DNA from: Phycisphaerae bacterium | GTDB lineage: Bacteria > Planctomycetota > Phycisphaerae > UBA1845 > PWPN01 | NCBI GenBank assembly: GCA_016928855.1 | Contig: JAFGKA010000537.1 | Span: 1-38,008 of the forward strand | Direction: 5' to 3' | DNA: 38,008 bases | Shown: in pieces, positions 15,801 to 23,811 of the stretch | How positions within the stretch are numbered: the first letter of the stretch is position 1 | Layout of the letters: each line of letters begins with the position of its first letter | Program-made: the position numbers and the translations under genes | The notes under the pieces: generated by a model | What the model was told of the DNA's origin: nothing | Databases searched by the model: none | The model's input: only the letters and a program-made list of their open reading frames with translations

Positions 15801-16459
15801 AGAAAGGCAGAAGCAGAAGCGAAGAGGCCGACTCCAACAGTCGAGCCCGCCGCGCCGTAGGTTCGTATTGCGCAATTCGGTCATCGCGAACCCACCCCCG
15901 CTGTCGCGGGGATGGGCCACCCGGGACGACCTTGGAATGCCACTTCTGTGTGCCGCTGCTCTGTGAGCTTGCTGTTACCCACATCTCCTGTATGCATGCC
16001 CAACACACAACGGCCGCCGGCGATGGGCCAGTGTTCGAGGCTTCTTCAACCGGCGTATTGCTCACGCGATACCGTTCATTGGCCGCTTCAGCGGCCTTTC
16101 CGGCCGAAGGCCGGTTATTAGGCCGGTCCTTTTAGGGCCGGTAGAGCAGCCGACACACTCATCCCTCCTGTTCTTTCGCATAGCCCGTTTCAACGGGCTT
16201 CCCTGGACCGCCATCGACACGGCACATACGAACAAAAAGCCCGTTGAAACGGGCTACGTCTTACGGGAGAAGAAGAGGTGGGCACACGTCGCTGCCCGAC
16301 CAGCCCTAAAGGACTGGCCTATGGACCCGGCTTCGCCGGGAAAGCCCCCTCGAAGGGGGCCGGCGCCATGCGCCCCGCAACCGCTGAACAGATAGGATCA
16401 ATGTGGGTAACAGCAAGCTCTGTGAGCAGTGCCTCTGCCAGCAGCGCCGCGTACGCGAC
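15801..16459. other. Gene-free stretch of 659 bases holding the hairpin element
   Basis: No frame here looks like protein. The right-hand three quarters (15956-16429) are a structured element described separately. The first 155 bases show no motif I can name. Confidence 0.7.
15956..16429. repeat. Mirror-symmetric hairpin element bounded by inverted repeats
   Basis: A 29-base sequence at 15956-15984 returns inverted at 16401-16429: 20 identical bases, a 3-base block that differs, then 6 identical bases. Inside are eight hairpins, four per arm, in mirror order around about 16220. Left: 16081-16096, 16100-16114, 16123-16141, 16182-16199. Right: 16238-16255, 16300-16317, 16326-16340, 16344-16360. 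The innermost pair are exact inverted copies (AGCCCGTT-TC-AACGGGCT). In the next pair, CCGG/CCGG is replaced by CCAG/CTGG, so pairing is kept by a two-sided change. The flanks read TGCCG and TGCCT, a possible short target duplication. It may be a MITE-like or REP-cluster element; no transposase lies within it. Confidence 0.7.
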
Positions 16460-17776
16460 TCACACCTTGTCCGGCAACTCGTAGCCCTTGCGGCGGGCGC
16501 GGTCGAGGTATGTATTCGCCTCGTCGTCACCCACGAAGACTTCTTTCTTCGGATCCCAGCGAAGCTTGCGGTTCAGCCAACGGGCGATATTGCCCAGGTG
16601 GCAGACGGTGGCGCTACGATGGCCGATCTCGACGTCGGCGGCACAGAGCTTGCGCGACCGCATGCAGTCGAACCAGTTTCGCATGTGGTCGTCGCTCTCA
16701 TAGAGGCGAATGTCGCTGTCGCGGATGGGCTCGGTGACGATCTCGGCCGGATCGGACGTCACGCGGGCACGGTCGATCGTGATGCGGCCCTTGTCGCCGA
16801 TGAAGATGCCGCCACCGTGTGGGCCGTTATCGAGCTTGACCACCGGGCCATCGGCGTAGCGGTAAAAGATCATTGGCTGACTGCATCGTTTCTCGGCCTC
16901 GGCACGTGGCGCCGGCTCGGTAAAGACTGGAGGATCGAACTTGTCGCCCTCGACCCAAACCTCGACCGGCCCGGACTCGTCCGTCCCGAGCGCCCACTGG
17001 ATCTGGTCCAGTCCGTGGCTTCCCCATCCGGTCATCTCGCCACCGCCGAACCGCCGGAACGACAGCCACCCGGGGTTGGCCCGCGGTGTGTAGAGGTCGT
17101 TGTTGAACGCGATCGGATCGACCGGCCCGCACCATCGATCCCAATCCAGGCCCTCCGGAATCGGCTGCGCCGGCAAGCGGCACTCCCACGGACTCGGATA
17201 GTTCGACCCGATGACGGTGTGCACCTTGCCGATGCGCCCGTTGCGAACGAGTTCACAGCCCAGGCGGTTGGCCGCCATCGAACGCTGCTGGCTGCCCGTC
17301 TGGAACACCCGCTTGTACTTGCGGACGGCGTCCGTCAGCACGCGACCCTCGCGGATCGTCAAGGTCAGGCATTTTTCGGCGTACATGTCCTTGCCGGCCT
17401 GCGCTGCGTGGATGCAGCACAGGACCCGCCAATGATCGGGTGTGGCGACGATCACCGCATCGACCTCCTTGAGGTCGAGCAGCTCGCGGTAGTCCTGAAA
17501 CGCCTTCGCGCCGAACGGCTCGGCGACGGCCTGCGCCCTCGGCAGATTCACGTCCGCCGTCGCGACTACTCGGCCGAGCTTGGCCGCCTGCTGCAAAAGG
17601 CCCGTCCCCTGCCGTCCCGGGCCGATGATGCCAATGCCGATCTGCTCGTTCGCACCGAGTTGGGCCGGAGCCCCCAGCACCCGGGAAGCAAGCAACGAAG
17701 GCAGCGTTGAAGCGGCAGCCACGGCCGTGCCACGTTTCAGCAAATCCCGGCGGGAGAACGAACTCGACTGGCTCAT
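16460..17776 (-). CDS. Tat-exported Gfo/Idh/MocA-family oxidoreductase
   Basis: This 438-residue NAD(P)-dependent oxidoreductase probably acts on sugars or inositol-like compounds outside the cytoplasmic membrane. The N-terminus SSFSRRDLLKRGTAVAAAS is a twin-arginine signal with cleavage near LGAP. The Rossmann motif is IGIIGPGRQG. The family's EKP-like catalytic segment appears as YAEKCLTLT, with Cys in place of the usual Pro after EK, which is atypical. The C-terminal domain has GGGEMTGWGSHGLDQIQWALG. AAGGAG lies 6 bases before the ATG at 17776. Such Tat-exported paralogs are very numerous in planctomycetes; the substrate is unknown. It ends just outside the hairpin element. Confidence 0.88.
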   Translation of the reverse strand: MSQSSSFSRRDLLKRGTAVAAASTLPSLLASRVLGAPAQLGANEQIGIGIIGPGRQGTGLLQQAAKLGRVVATADVNLPRAQAVAEPFGAKAFQDYRELLDLKEVDAVIVATPDHWRVLCCIHAAQAGKDMYAEKCLTLTIREGRVLTDAVRKYKRVFQTGSQQRSMAANRLGCELVRNGRIGKVHTVIGSNYPSPWECRLPAQPIPEGLDWDRWCGPVDPIAFNNDLYTPRANPGWLSFRRFGGGEMTGWGSHGLDQIQWALGTDESGPVEVWVEGDKFDPPVFTEPAPRAEAEKRCSQPMIFYRYADGPVVKLDNGPHGGGIFIGDKGRITIDRARVTSDPAEIVTEPIRDSDIRLYESDDHMRNWFDCMRSRKLCAADVEIGHRSATVCHLGNIARWLNRKLRWDPKKEVFVGDDEANTYLDRARRKGYELPDKV

Positions 17777-17813
17777 GCGACACTCCTTGGAATCGAACGA
17801 AGGGGGGAAGAAA

Positions 17814-17886
17814 TGGAGCCGATGAGATTCGAACTCACGACCTCCTGCATGCCATGCAGGCGCTCTCCCAACTGAGCTACGGCCCC
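17814..17886 (-). tRNA. tRNA-Ala, anticodon GGC
   Basis: The 73-base transcript folds as a full cloverleaf. The acceptor stem GGGGCCG pairs with CGGCTCC through a G3-U70 wobble, the alanine identity element. The D-arm is GCTC...GAGC, the anticodon stem CCTGC/GCAGG with loop ATGGCAT (anticodon GGC, reading GCC), and the T-arm GTGAG-TTCGAAT-CTCAT. The discriminator is A. The CCA end is not encoded. Confidence 0.97.
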
Positions 17887-17924
17887 GGGATATCGTCGCG
17901 CGGACTCGACCCGCACGGTCCCGT

Positions 17925-17953
17925 ACCCTATCGGTTCGGCCGCGGGCTGTCAA
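17925..17953 (-). promoter_or_regulatory. Promoter of the tRNA-Ala gene
   Basis: On the minus strand TTGACA (17948-17953) and TAGGGT (17925-17930) are separated by exactly 17 bases. The -10 box ends 38 bases before the tRNA 5' end, leaving a leader of about 30 bases for RNase P removal. Confidence 0.7.
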
Positions 17954-18011
17954 GCCGACGAGACCACCGCAGCCCGGCCGCCGCACCCCCGAATCCAGCC
18001 CCGTCCCGCCG

Positions 18012-20513
18012 TCAGATGAACAGGTTCACATTCGCATTCTCGGCCTCGCCGAGGTACATCCCGACGCCGCCGACCTCGACGCCGTCGATCAGTTCCTCGC
18101 GGGTGATACCCATCACATCCATCGACATCGCGCACGCCACCAGCCGCACACCGGCCTGACGGGCCTGGGCCATCAGCGCCGGCAGCGCATCAACATTCTT
18201 GCTCTTCATGACGTACTTCATCATCGCCGTGCCCATGCCGGCCATGTTCATCTTCGACAGCGCGAGTCGAGCAGCCCCGCGCGGCATCATCCAGCCGAAC
18301 ATCCGCTCGATCAGCCGCTTGCGCACCGGCGGCGGATCCGGCCGCCGCAGAATGTTGAGCCCCCAGAACGTGAAGAACATCGTCACCGGACTGCCCATCG
18401 ACGCGGCCCCATTGGCGATGATGAACGACGCCATCGCCTTGTCGAGGTCGCCCGAGAAGACAACCAACGTTTTCCCCTGAGGACTGTTCGCTTGCGTATC
18501 GCCGTGCAGCGGATGGGGCTGGCCGCGTTTCCGGATCGTCGCGACGTAATGGCCGTTCTCCGGCTCGACACGCAACAGTTCATGACCCGTATGCCGACAC
18601 CACGCCGGAATGTCGCTGACGAACCCGACATCCGTTGCCAATACGTGGAGCACCTGCCCGGCCCGGAGATCGGAAATCGCCCGCCCCACTGCGACGATCG
18701 GCCCGGGGCACTGCTTGCCCCGCACATCCAAAGTCGCCGTCGGCGTCGTATCCGCTGAGGTCTTCGACGTGGGCGCCGGCAGATGCGTTGGCAACTCCGG
18801 CGTCTCCGGCTTCGCCGATGAAGGCGTCGGATCACAGCAGTTTCCACTGCTCGACGACGCACAACCGGCGGTCTGCTGGTCCGGATGAACAGCACAGTAT
18901 GTCTTGTAGCCGCCGGAGAGATTGCGTGCATCGTAACCGAGTTGCGTCAGAATGCGGGCCCCGACATAGCCGCGAAGCCCGACCTGACAATACACCGTGA
19001 TGGGCTTGTCCTTGGGCAGTTCACCATGCCGCGCGCGCAGGCGGTCCAGCGGAATCAGGACCGAACCCGGAATCGCCCCGGCCTCGTGCTCGGCCGGCTC
19101 GCGCACGTCCAACAGAACCGTTCCCTCGATCGCGTCCGCATGCGCCAATGTTGTATCGCCGCGAAGCGCGTTCGCCGCCGCAAACGCCGCGATGTTCACC
19201 GGATCTTTCGCCGCACCGTATGGCGGCGCGTAGGCCAGGTCGGCCTCTTCGAGGTCATAGACGCTCATACCCGCCTGAATCGCCATCGCGAAGACGTCGA
19301 TGCGCTTGTCCACGCCCTCGGTGCCGGTGATCTGCACGCCGAGCGCACGGCCATCCGACGGCGCGAACAGCAGCTTGATCGCCATCGGTGCCGCCCCGGG
19401 GTAATAGCCCACATGGTGGCTCGGGTGCACGTAGACCTTCTCATAAGCCAGTTCCGCGCGACGAAGCACCTTCTCGCTGGCGCCGGTCATGCCCACGACC
19501 AGATCAAACACGCGCACGATGCTTGTGCCCTGCGAACCACGATACCGACTCGGCCGACCGAAGATGTGATCGGCCGCGATACGCGCCTGCCGATTCGCCG
19601 GCCCGGCCAGTGGAATCAGCGTCTCGACGCCAGTCACGAAATCCTTAACGGCGACCGCATCGCCGACGGCGTAGATGCTCGGATCGGACGTCTGCATGTG
19701 CTCGTTGACGCGGATGCCCCCGCGCTCGGTCAACTCAAGCCCCGCGGCCTTGGCCAGATCGCGCTCCGGCCGCACGCCAACCGAAAGCACCACCAGATCC
19801 GCCGTCAGCTCCTCCCCGCTCCGCAGTTGGGCACGCACCGCCCCGTCCGCGTCGGCGAACGCCTCGACGGCATCAGACAGGTGCAGGTCGATTCCATGCA
19901 GTTCGAGCACCTGATGGATAGCCGTGGCCATCTCACGATCGAGCGGCGGCATGACCTGATCCAGCAACTCGACCAGATGCACGGAGAGCCCGCGATGCTT
20001 GAGGTTTTCGGCCATTTCCAGGCCGATGAAACCACCGCCCACCACGATCGCGCTGCGGGCTCCGGCATCAACCACCGCCTTGATCTGATCCGTATCCGGT
20101 ACGTTGCGCAGCGTGAAGATCTTCGGATGATCGACGCCGTGGATCGGCAGCCGTACCGGCGCCGCGCCAGGCGAGAGAAGGAGCTTGTCATACGTCTCGG
20201 TATACGTCCGATCGCCGGCAAGATCACGCACCGTGACCTTCTTCGCCGCCCGATCGATCGAGACGACCTCAGTCTGCACACGCACGTCCAGGTTGTAGCG
20301 CCGATGCAACCCCTGCGGCGTCTGGAGCAACAGGCGCTTGCGCTCGGCAATCTCGCCACCAATGTGATATGGCAGGCCGCAGTTCGCGAACGACACATAG
20401 GGGCCGCGTTCAAAGACGATGATCTCCGCGTTCTCGTTCAACCTTCGCGCCCGGGCGGCGGCCGTCGCCCCCCCTGCCACGCCACCCACGATCAGAAGTC
20501 TCGTGTCAGCCAT
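18012..20513 (-). CDS. Four-domain sulfur-relay flavoenzyme: CoA-disulfide-reductase-like, rhodanese, TusA and DsrE domains
   Basis: This 833-residue fusion combines four sulfur-handling modules. Residues 1-445 are an FAD/NAD(P)H disulfide reductase of the CoA-disulfide/persulfide reductase type: FAD motif GGVAGGATAAA, active C45 in SFANCGLPYH, NAD motif GGGFIGLEMAE, and YAVGDAVAV. Residues 455-545 are a rhodanese with C509 in YCQVGLRG. A linker with several cysteines (551, 559, 560) follows. Residues 593-662 are TusA-like, with C602 in GKQCPGP. Residues 680-833 are DsrE/F-like, with C794 in VACAMSMDVMG. All four catalytic cysteines are present, so persulfide sulfur could pass along one chain. 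The ATG follows GAGGAA. An ArsR-type gene lies 69 bases upstream in the same direction. Similar multi-domain fusions are known in other bacteria; the exact substrate is unproven. Confidence 0.9.
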   Translation of the reverse strand: MADTRLLIVGGVAGGATAAARARRLNENAEIIVFERGPYVSFANCGLPYHIGGEIAERKRLLLQTPQGLHRRYNLDVRVQTEVVSIDRAAKKVTVRDLAGDRTYTETYDKLLLSPGAAPVRLPIHGVDHPKIFTLRNVPDTDQIKAVVDAGARSAIVVGGGFIGLEMAENLKHRGLSVHLVELLDQVMPPLDREMATAIHQVLELHGIDLHLSDAVEAFADADGAVRAQLRSGEELTADLVVLSVGVRPERDLAKAAGLELTERGGIRVNEHMQTSDPSIYAVGDAVAVKDFVTGVETLIPLAGPANRQARIAADHIFGRPSRYRGSQGTSIVRVFDLVVGMTGASEKVLRRAELAYEKVYVHPSHHVGYYPGAAPMAIKLLFAPSDGRALGVQITGTEGVDKRIDVFAMAIQAGMSVYDLEEADLAYAPPYGAAKDPVNIAAFAAANALRGDTTLAHADAIEGTVLLDVREPAEHEAGAIPGSVLIPLDRLRARHGELPKDKPITVYCQVGLRGYVGARILTQLGYDARNLSGGYKTYCAVHPDQQTAGCASSSSGNCCDPTPSSAKPETPELPTHLPAPTSKTSADTTPTATLDVRGKQCPGPIVAVGRAISDLRAGQVLHVLATDVGFVSDIPAWCRHTGHELLRVEPENGHYVATIRKRGQPHPLHGDTQANSPQGKTLVVFSGDLDKAMASFIIANGAASMGSPVTMFFTFWGLNILRRPDPPPVRKRLIERMFGWMMPRGAARLALSKMNMAGMGTAMMKYVMKSKNVDALPALMAQARQAGVRLVACAMSMDVMGITREELIDGVEVGGVGMYLGEAENANVNLFI

Positions 20514-20582
20514 ATTCGATTCCTCATTCCGTCCAAATGTTTCATTGTTCGTTTGAGTACGGCGAGCCCCGCCCGGGAGCCC

Positions 20583-20900
20583 CTACCGACGCCCCACATC
20601 CGGTTGCGTGTGTCGCCGGATACAGGACAACAGCCATTCCGCGCCAGGATGCACCACGTGGTAGTAGACGGTTTTGCCATCGCGCGTGCCGCTGACAATT
20701 CCGTGCGCCCGCATGATGGCCAGATGCTGACTGACGCAGTTCTGCGCCATGCTGAGCTGAGCAGCCAGTTCACCAACCGACACCTTGCCCGCGAGCAGAA
20801 GCTCACAGATCCGAAGCCGGTGCGGATGCGCCAACACCCGCATCACCGCCGCCGCGCTCTCCAGCACGTCCATCGCGATGAGTCCCTGTTCCTTGACCAT
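20583..20900 (-). CDS. ArsR/SmtB-family repressor, possible persulfide sensor
   Basis: This 105-residue winged-helix regulator has the ArsR core VLAHPHRLRICELL, SVGELAAQLSMAQNCVSQHL and the wing GIVSGTRDGKTVYYHV. The ELCVC metal site of arsenic sensors is absent. C32 in the second helix and C93 in the last helix are placed like the two redox cysteines of the sulfide-responsive BigR/SqrR group (spacing 61 here, about 66 there), and C55 is extra. The sulfur-transfer fusion downstream fits this. The ATG at 20900 sits only 8 bases after the -10 box, so translation may be leaderless. It could also start at the ATG at 20873, which has AGGGA upstream. Confidence 0.82.
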   Translation of the reverse strand: MVKEQGLIAMDVLESAAAVMRVLAHPHRLRICELLLAGKVSVGELAAQLSMAQNCVSQHLAIMRAHGIVSGTRDGKTVYYHVVHPGAEWLLSCIRRHTQPDVGRR

Positions 20901-20908
20901 AACTCACT

Positions 20909-20936
20909 CTTATATCATGATATCTTGAGATGTCAA
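20909..20936 (-). promoter_or_regulatory. Promoter with embedded palindromic operator for the ArsR-fusion operon
   Basis: On the minus strand TTGACA (20931-20936) and TATAAG (20909-20914) are 16 bases apart. A perfect 12-bp palindrome ATATCATGATAT (20912-20923) covers the spacer and part of the -10. A dimeric ArsR repressor bound there would block polymerase, so autoregulation together with the downstream fusion gene is expected. Confidence 0.7.
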
Positions 20937-21187
20937 GCTGATTCTCCAGGAAGACGCCGCCGGCAAGGCCCGACCACCGCATCCAGATAGCCAACACAGC
21001 CACGCAGCGGACGCGAGCGGCGGCCCCCCGCCCCCGCCAGCCTGTCGGGAATGCACTGCCCTCTCCAGCGTGTCGTTCCGTATCGGCGATAGATGCCGTA
21101 TGATTCGGCGGACGGAGAGAAAAGAAGGGCAGGTGGCCGATCAGACGGGCACCCCTATCGGACCTCCCCGTGAGACCCCGGAGCAAC

Positions 21188-22426
21188 ATGAAGGCGCTGA
21201 CGTTCGACATCAACCGCATCCGCTGGCCGATCTGCAAGGTGCTCGGCTGGGTCAGCCCGCGCGTGTTCTGGTCGCGGTTGTCGGGGCTGCGGTTGCGCGA
21301 AATCGAGCCCCCGCCACTGCCCGGACCGGACTGGGTGCGGCTGCGGACGATCCTCGGCGGCATCTGCGGCACGGATCTGACCTCGATCTTCCAGCGGAAT
21401 CACCCGGCCAGCGTACTCCGCGTCATGACGCGGTTTCCGGTCGTGCTCGGCCATGAGAACGTCGCCGTCATCGAAGAAGTCGGCCCTGCGGTGACCGGCT
21501 GGCAGGTCGGCCAACGGGTCATCGCCGAATCCTCGCTGTCGTGTGCAGTCCGCGGCATCGACCCACCCTGCGGCCCGTGCGCGGCCGGCCGGTTCACGCT
21601 TTGCGAGCGGTTCCTCGACGGCAACGTCCCGCCCGGCATGATGATCGGCTGGAACAACTTCACCGGCGGAAGCTGGTCGGACGGCTTCGTCGCCCACGCC
21701 TCGCAGCTCCACGCCGTGCCAACGAGTCTGCCGGACGAACAGGCCATCGTGGTCGATCCCGTCGCGGGCGCCGTCCACGCCGTGCTGCGCCGCCTGCCGG
21801 CCGATGATGAGCGGGTACTGATCCTCGGCGCGGGCATGCTCGGAATCGGCATCGCCAAGGCGATCCGGGCCCTCGGCAGCCGTGCCCACGTCACCGCCCT
21901 GACGCGGAGCGAACTGCAGGCCAAGCGAATGCGAGACGCCGGCTCCGATGAGGCAATCTGTTGCCCGCGGGCAGCCTCGTCCGGCCACCGCTACGACGCC
22001 GTCGCCGCAGCAGTGGGTGGGCGCCGCCTCCACGCCATGTTCGGCAACCAGGCGTTCATCGGCGGCTACGACGTCACGTACGACTGCGTGGGCACGGGCG
22101 GCAGCCTGACCGACGCCATGAAATTCACCCGGGGCCGCGGCACCGTCGTCCTGGTCGGAACGTCCCAGATCACGGTCGTCGACACGACCCCGCTCTGGAT
22201 GACGGAGCTGAACGTCATCGGCTGCAACGGCCGCCAGTATGAAGCCTACGATGGCCGGACCGAGCACACCTACGAGGTCGTATTCGACCTGGTGGCCCGC
22301 GGCCGGCTGAGCCTGGACGGCCTGTTGACGCACACGTTCGCTCTGGCGGATTATCGACGTGCACTGGCCTTGCTGAGTTCTCCGGGCCGATCGGGTATAA
22401 TCAAAGCCGCGTTCCGGGCCACGTAG
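21188..22426 (+). CDS. Zinc-dependent alcohol dehydrogenase-like (MDR family) oxidoreductase
   Basis: This 412-residue enzyme belongs to the medium-chain dehydrogenase family. The catalytic zinc ligands are in GGICGTD (C60) and GHE (H89, E90). The structural zinc lobe is in residues about 119-140 (CAVRGIDPPCGPCAAGRF, then LC), with an altered first spacing. The NAD(P) site reads VLILGAGMLGIGIAKAI. The sequence is closer to threonine/sorbitol dehydrogenase-like members than to classical ethanol dehydrogenases. The N-terminal ~45 residues are longer than usual, with an insertion around WPICKVLGWVSPRVF. GGAG is 4 bases before the ATG. It stands alone; the substrate is unknown. Confidence 0.85.
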   Translation: MKALTFDINRIRWPICKVLGWVSPRVFWSRLSGLRLREIEPPPLPGPDWVRLRTILGGICGTDLTSIFQRNHPASVLRVMTRFPVVLGHENVAVIEEVGPAVTGWQVGQRVIAESSLSCAVRGIDPPCGPCAAGRFTLCERFLDGNVPPGMMIGWNNFTGGSWSDGFVAHASQLHAVPTSLPDEQAIVVDPVAGAVHAVLRRLPADDERVLILGAGMLGIGIAKAIRALGSRAHVTALTRSELQAKRMRDAGSDEAICCPRAASSGHRYDAVAAAVGGRRLHAMFGNQAFIGGYDVTYDCVGTGGSLTDAMKFTRGRGTVVLVGTSQITVVDTTPLWMTELNVIGCNGRQYEAYDGRTEHTYEVVFDLVARGRLSLDGLLTHTFALADYRRALALLSSPGRSGIIKAAFRAT

Positions 22427-22467
22427 CCCGCGACGCCGCAGATCCACGGAGCAACAGGGAGGTTGCC

Positions 22468-23454
22468 ATGCGTGCATCACACTGTCCCATCACCGGATCT
22501 CCCCAAACAGTTGCGGGCATTCTCGCACTCGCCATCGTCCTGACGGCGAATCTGCAGCGAGCCGCGGCACAGATCACCGACGAGTTGCGAAGCGCCGTCG
22601 CCCTGCAGCTCGCCCTGGAGAAGACGGGGTTGTCGCCCGGCTTGATCGACGGGCTGCCCGGCCCGAAAACGACGCTGGGCATCAGTGAATTTCAACGGGT
22701 ACGCGGGCGGCGCGCCACAGGCAGGCTCGACGCCGAGACCCGCGGGCTCCTGCGGATCGACGAGGCGAACGCGCTGGTCCAATACACCATCACTGCCGCC
22801 GACCGTGCGGCGATCGGGCCGGCGCCGACCGACTGGAACGCCCGTGCCCGGCTCGACCGGCTGGCGTACCCGTCATTGGCGGAACTCATCGCTGAACGGT
22901 TCCATTGTCATCGCCGGCTGCTGGCGAAGCTCAACCCTGGCAAGTCACTCGACGCCCTGAGTGTCGGCGACCGGCTTGTCGTCCCCAACGCGGCCGAGGT
23001 GATTCCGACCGGCATGGCCGGCCGCCTGGAGGTGAACCTGGCGGACAAGATCATCCGCGCGATTTCAACCGACGGCCAACTCATGGCCCTGTTCCACTGC
23101 TCGATCCCCGCACAAAAGGACAAACATCCCTCCGGCAACGCCCATGTCGAAGTCGTCGCCGCAAACCCGACGTACACCTTCAACCCCAGGATGTGGCCGG
23201 AAGTCAAAAATGTAAATCGGATCCTCGAGATCCCGCCTGGGCCGCGGAATCCTGTCGGCGTCCGCTGGATCGGCCTCTCGCTACCCGGCGTCGGCATGCA
23301 CGGCACGCCCACCCCTGAAATGATCGGCAAGACCGGATCGCATGGATGCATCCGTCTGACGAACTGGGACGCCGTTCGTCTCGCGAAGATGGTGCGCCCG
23401 GGCACGCCCGTCCGCTTCAGCAATAGCGCAACGGCGTTGGCCGAGGCCCACTGA
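22468..23454 (+). CDS. L,D-transpeptidase (YkuD domain) with peptidoglycan-binding and LysM-like domains
   Basis: This 328-residue exported enzyme would form 3-3 peptidoglycan cross-links or attach proteins to the wall. Residues 1-34 are a signal peptide ending AAA before QITDEL. A peptidoglycan-binding helix bundle spans about 40-97 (LIDGLPGPKTTLGISEFQ) and a LysM-like motif about 135-173 (LAKLNPGKS, LSVGDRLVVPN). The YkuD domain spans about 185-322, with the catalytic signature HGT (H278) and SHGCIRL (H292, C294, R296). The strong site AGGGAGG precedes the ATG. Its presence argues for a conventional peptidoglycan wall. Confidence 0.92.
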   Translation: MRASHCPITGSPQTVAGILALAIVLTANLQRAAAQITDELRSAVALQLALEKTGLSPGLIDGLPGPKTTLGISEFQRVRGRRATGRLDAETRGLLRIDEANALVQYTITAADRAAIGPAPTDWNARARLDRLAYPSLAELIAERFHCHRRLLAKLNPGKSLDALSVGDRLVVPNAAEVIPTGMAGRLEVNLADKIIRAISTDGQLMALFHCSIPAQKDKHPSGNAHVEVVAANPTYTFNPRMWPEVKNVNRILEIPPGPRNPVGVRWIGLSLPGVGMHGTPTPEMIGKTGSHGCIRLTNWDAVRLAKMVRPGTPVRFSNSATALAEAH

Positions 23455-23477
23455 AAATCACCCGGCGCGCGCAACAA

Positions 23478-23507
23478 GAACCGCGCCCCGAAAGCGAAGC
23501 GCGGTTC
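23478..23507. terminator. Hairpin between convergent genes, likely bidirectional terminator
   Basis: A perfect 9-bp stem (GAACCGCGC with GCGCGGTTC) and a 12-base loop lies between the L,D-transpeptidase stop and the rpsR stop. Neither side has a long T run, so termination may be weak. Confidence 0.5.
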
Positions 23508-23535
23508 CATTCATCGCATGTATCTTGCGGGGGAA

Positions 23536-23811
23536 TCAGACCCCGATGTACGGCAGAAGCGCCATGAAGCGGGCCCGTTTGATCGCACGACGAAGGTCGC
23601 GCTGCTCCGCGGCATTCGTGCCGGCACGCTTACGGCTCATCATCTTGCTGCTGCCCGTGACGAACTTCCTCAGCAACTCGACCTCTTTGTAGTCGACGAT
23701 CGGCCCCTTCCAGCCCTCTTCGCCGCGGGTCGGGAAACGCCGCTTCACCTGCGGGCTGCGCGGCCGCTTCGCGGGTCGATTAGTACGCTTGGTTGTCGTC
23801 CGTCGTTGCAC
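23536..23811 (-). CDS. rpsR: Ribosomal protein bS18
   Basis: This 91-residue small-subunit ribosomal protein contains the bS18 core VDYKEVELLRKFVTGSSKMM, then SRKRAGTNAAEQRDLRRAIK and ARFMALLPY. I chose a GTG start at 23811 because AGGAGGAG ends 7 bases before it. The alternative ATG at 23847 would add 12 residues and lacks such a site. With this start the gene overlaps the 3' end of the Trm112-like gene by 32 bases, and its ribosome site lies inside that gene. It is not next to rpsF or rplI, the common partners. The N-terminal extension is basic. Confidence 0.93.
   Translation of the reverse strand: MQRRTTTKRTNRPAKRPRSPQVKRRFPTRGEEGWKGPIVDYKEVELLRKFVTGSSKMMSRKRAGTNAAEQRDLRRAIKRARFMALLPYIGV

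Noticed and set aside
16081-16360. CRISPR-like array reading of the hairpin region
   Set aside because: The units are different hairpins in mirror order with unequal spacing, without identical direct repeats or spacers, and there are no cas genes.
16403-17710. Open frame of 435 residues antisense to the Tat oxidoreductase
   Set aside because: It overlaps a gene with a Tat signal and Rossmann motif, and has no domain of its own.
18885-20990. Open frame of 701 residues antisense to the four-domain fusion gene
   Set aside because: It covers the same DNA as a gene with clear motifs in every domain, has no recognisable domain of its own, and is rich in Arg and His, as expected for the antisense frame of a high-GC gene.
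21155-22480. Open frame of 441 residues antisense to the alcohol dehydrogenase
   Set aside because: The plus-strand gene has intact zinc and NAD motifs; the antisense frame shows none.
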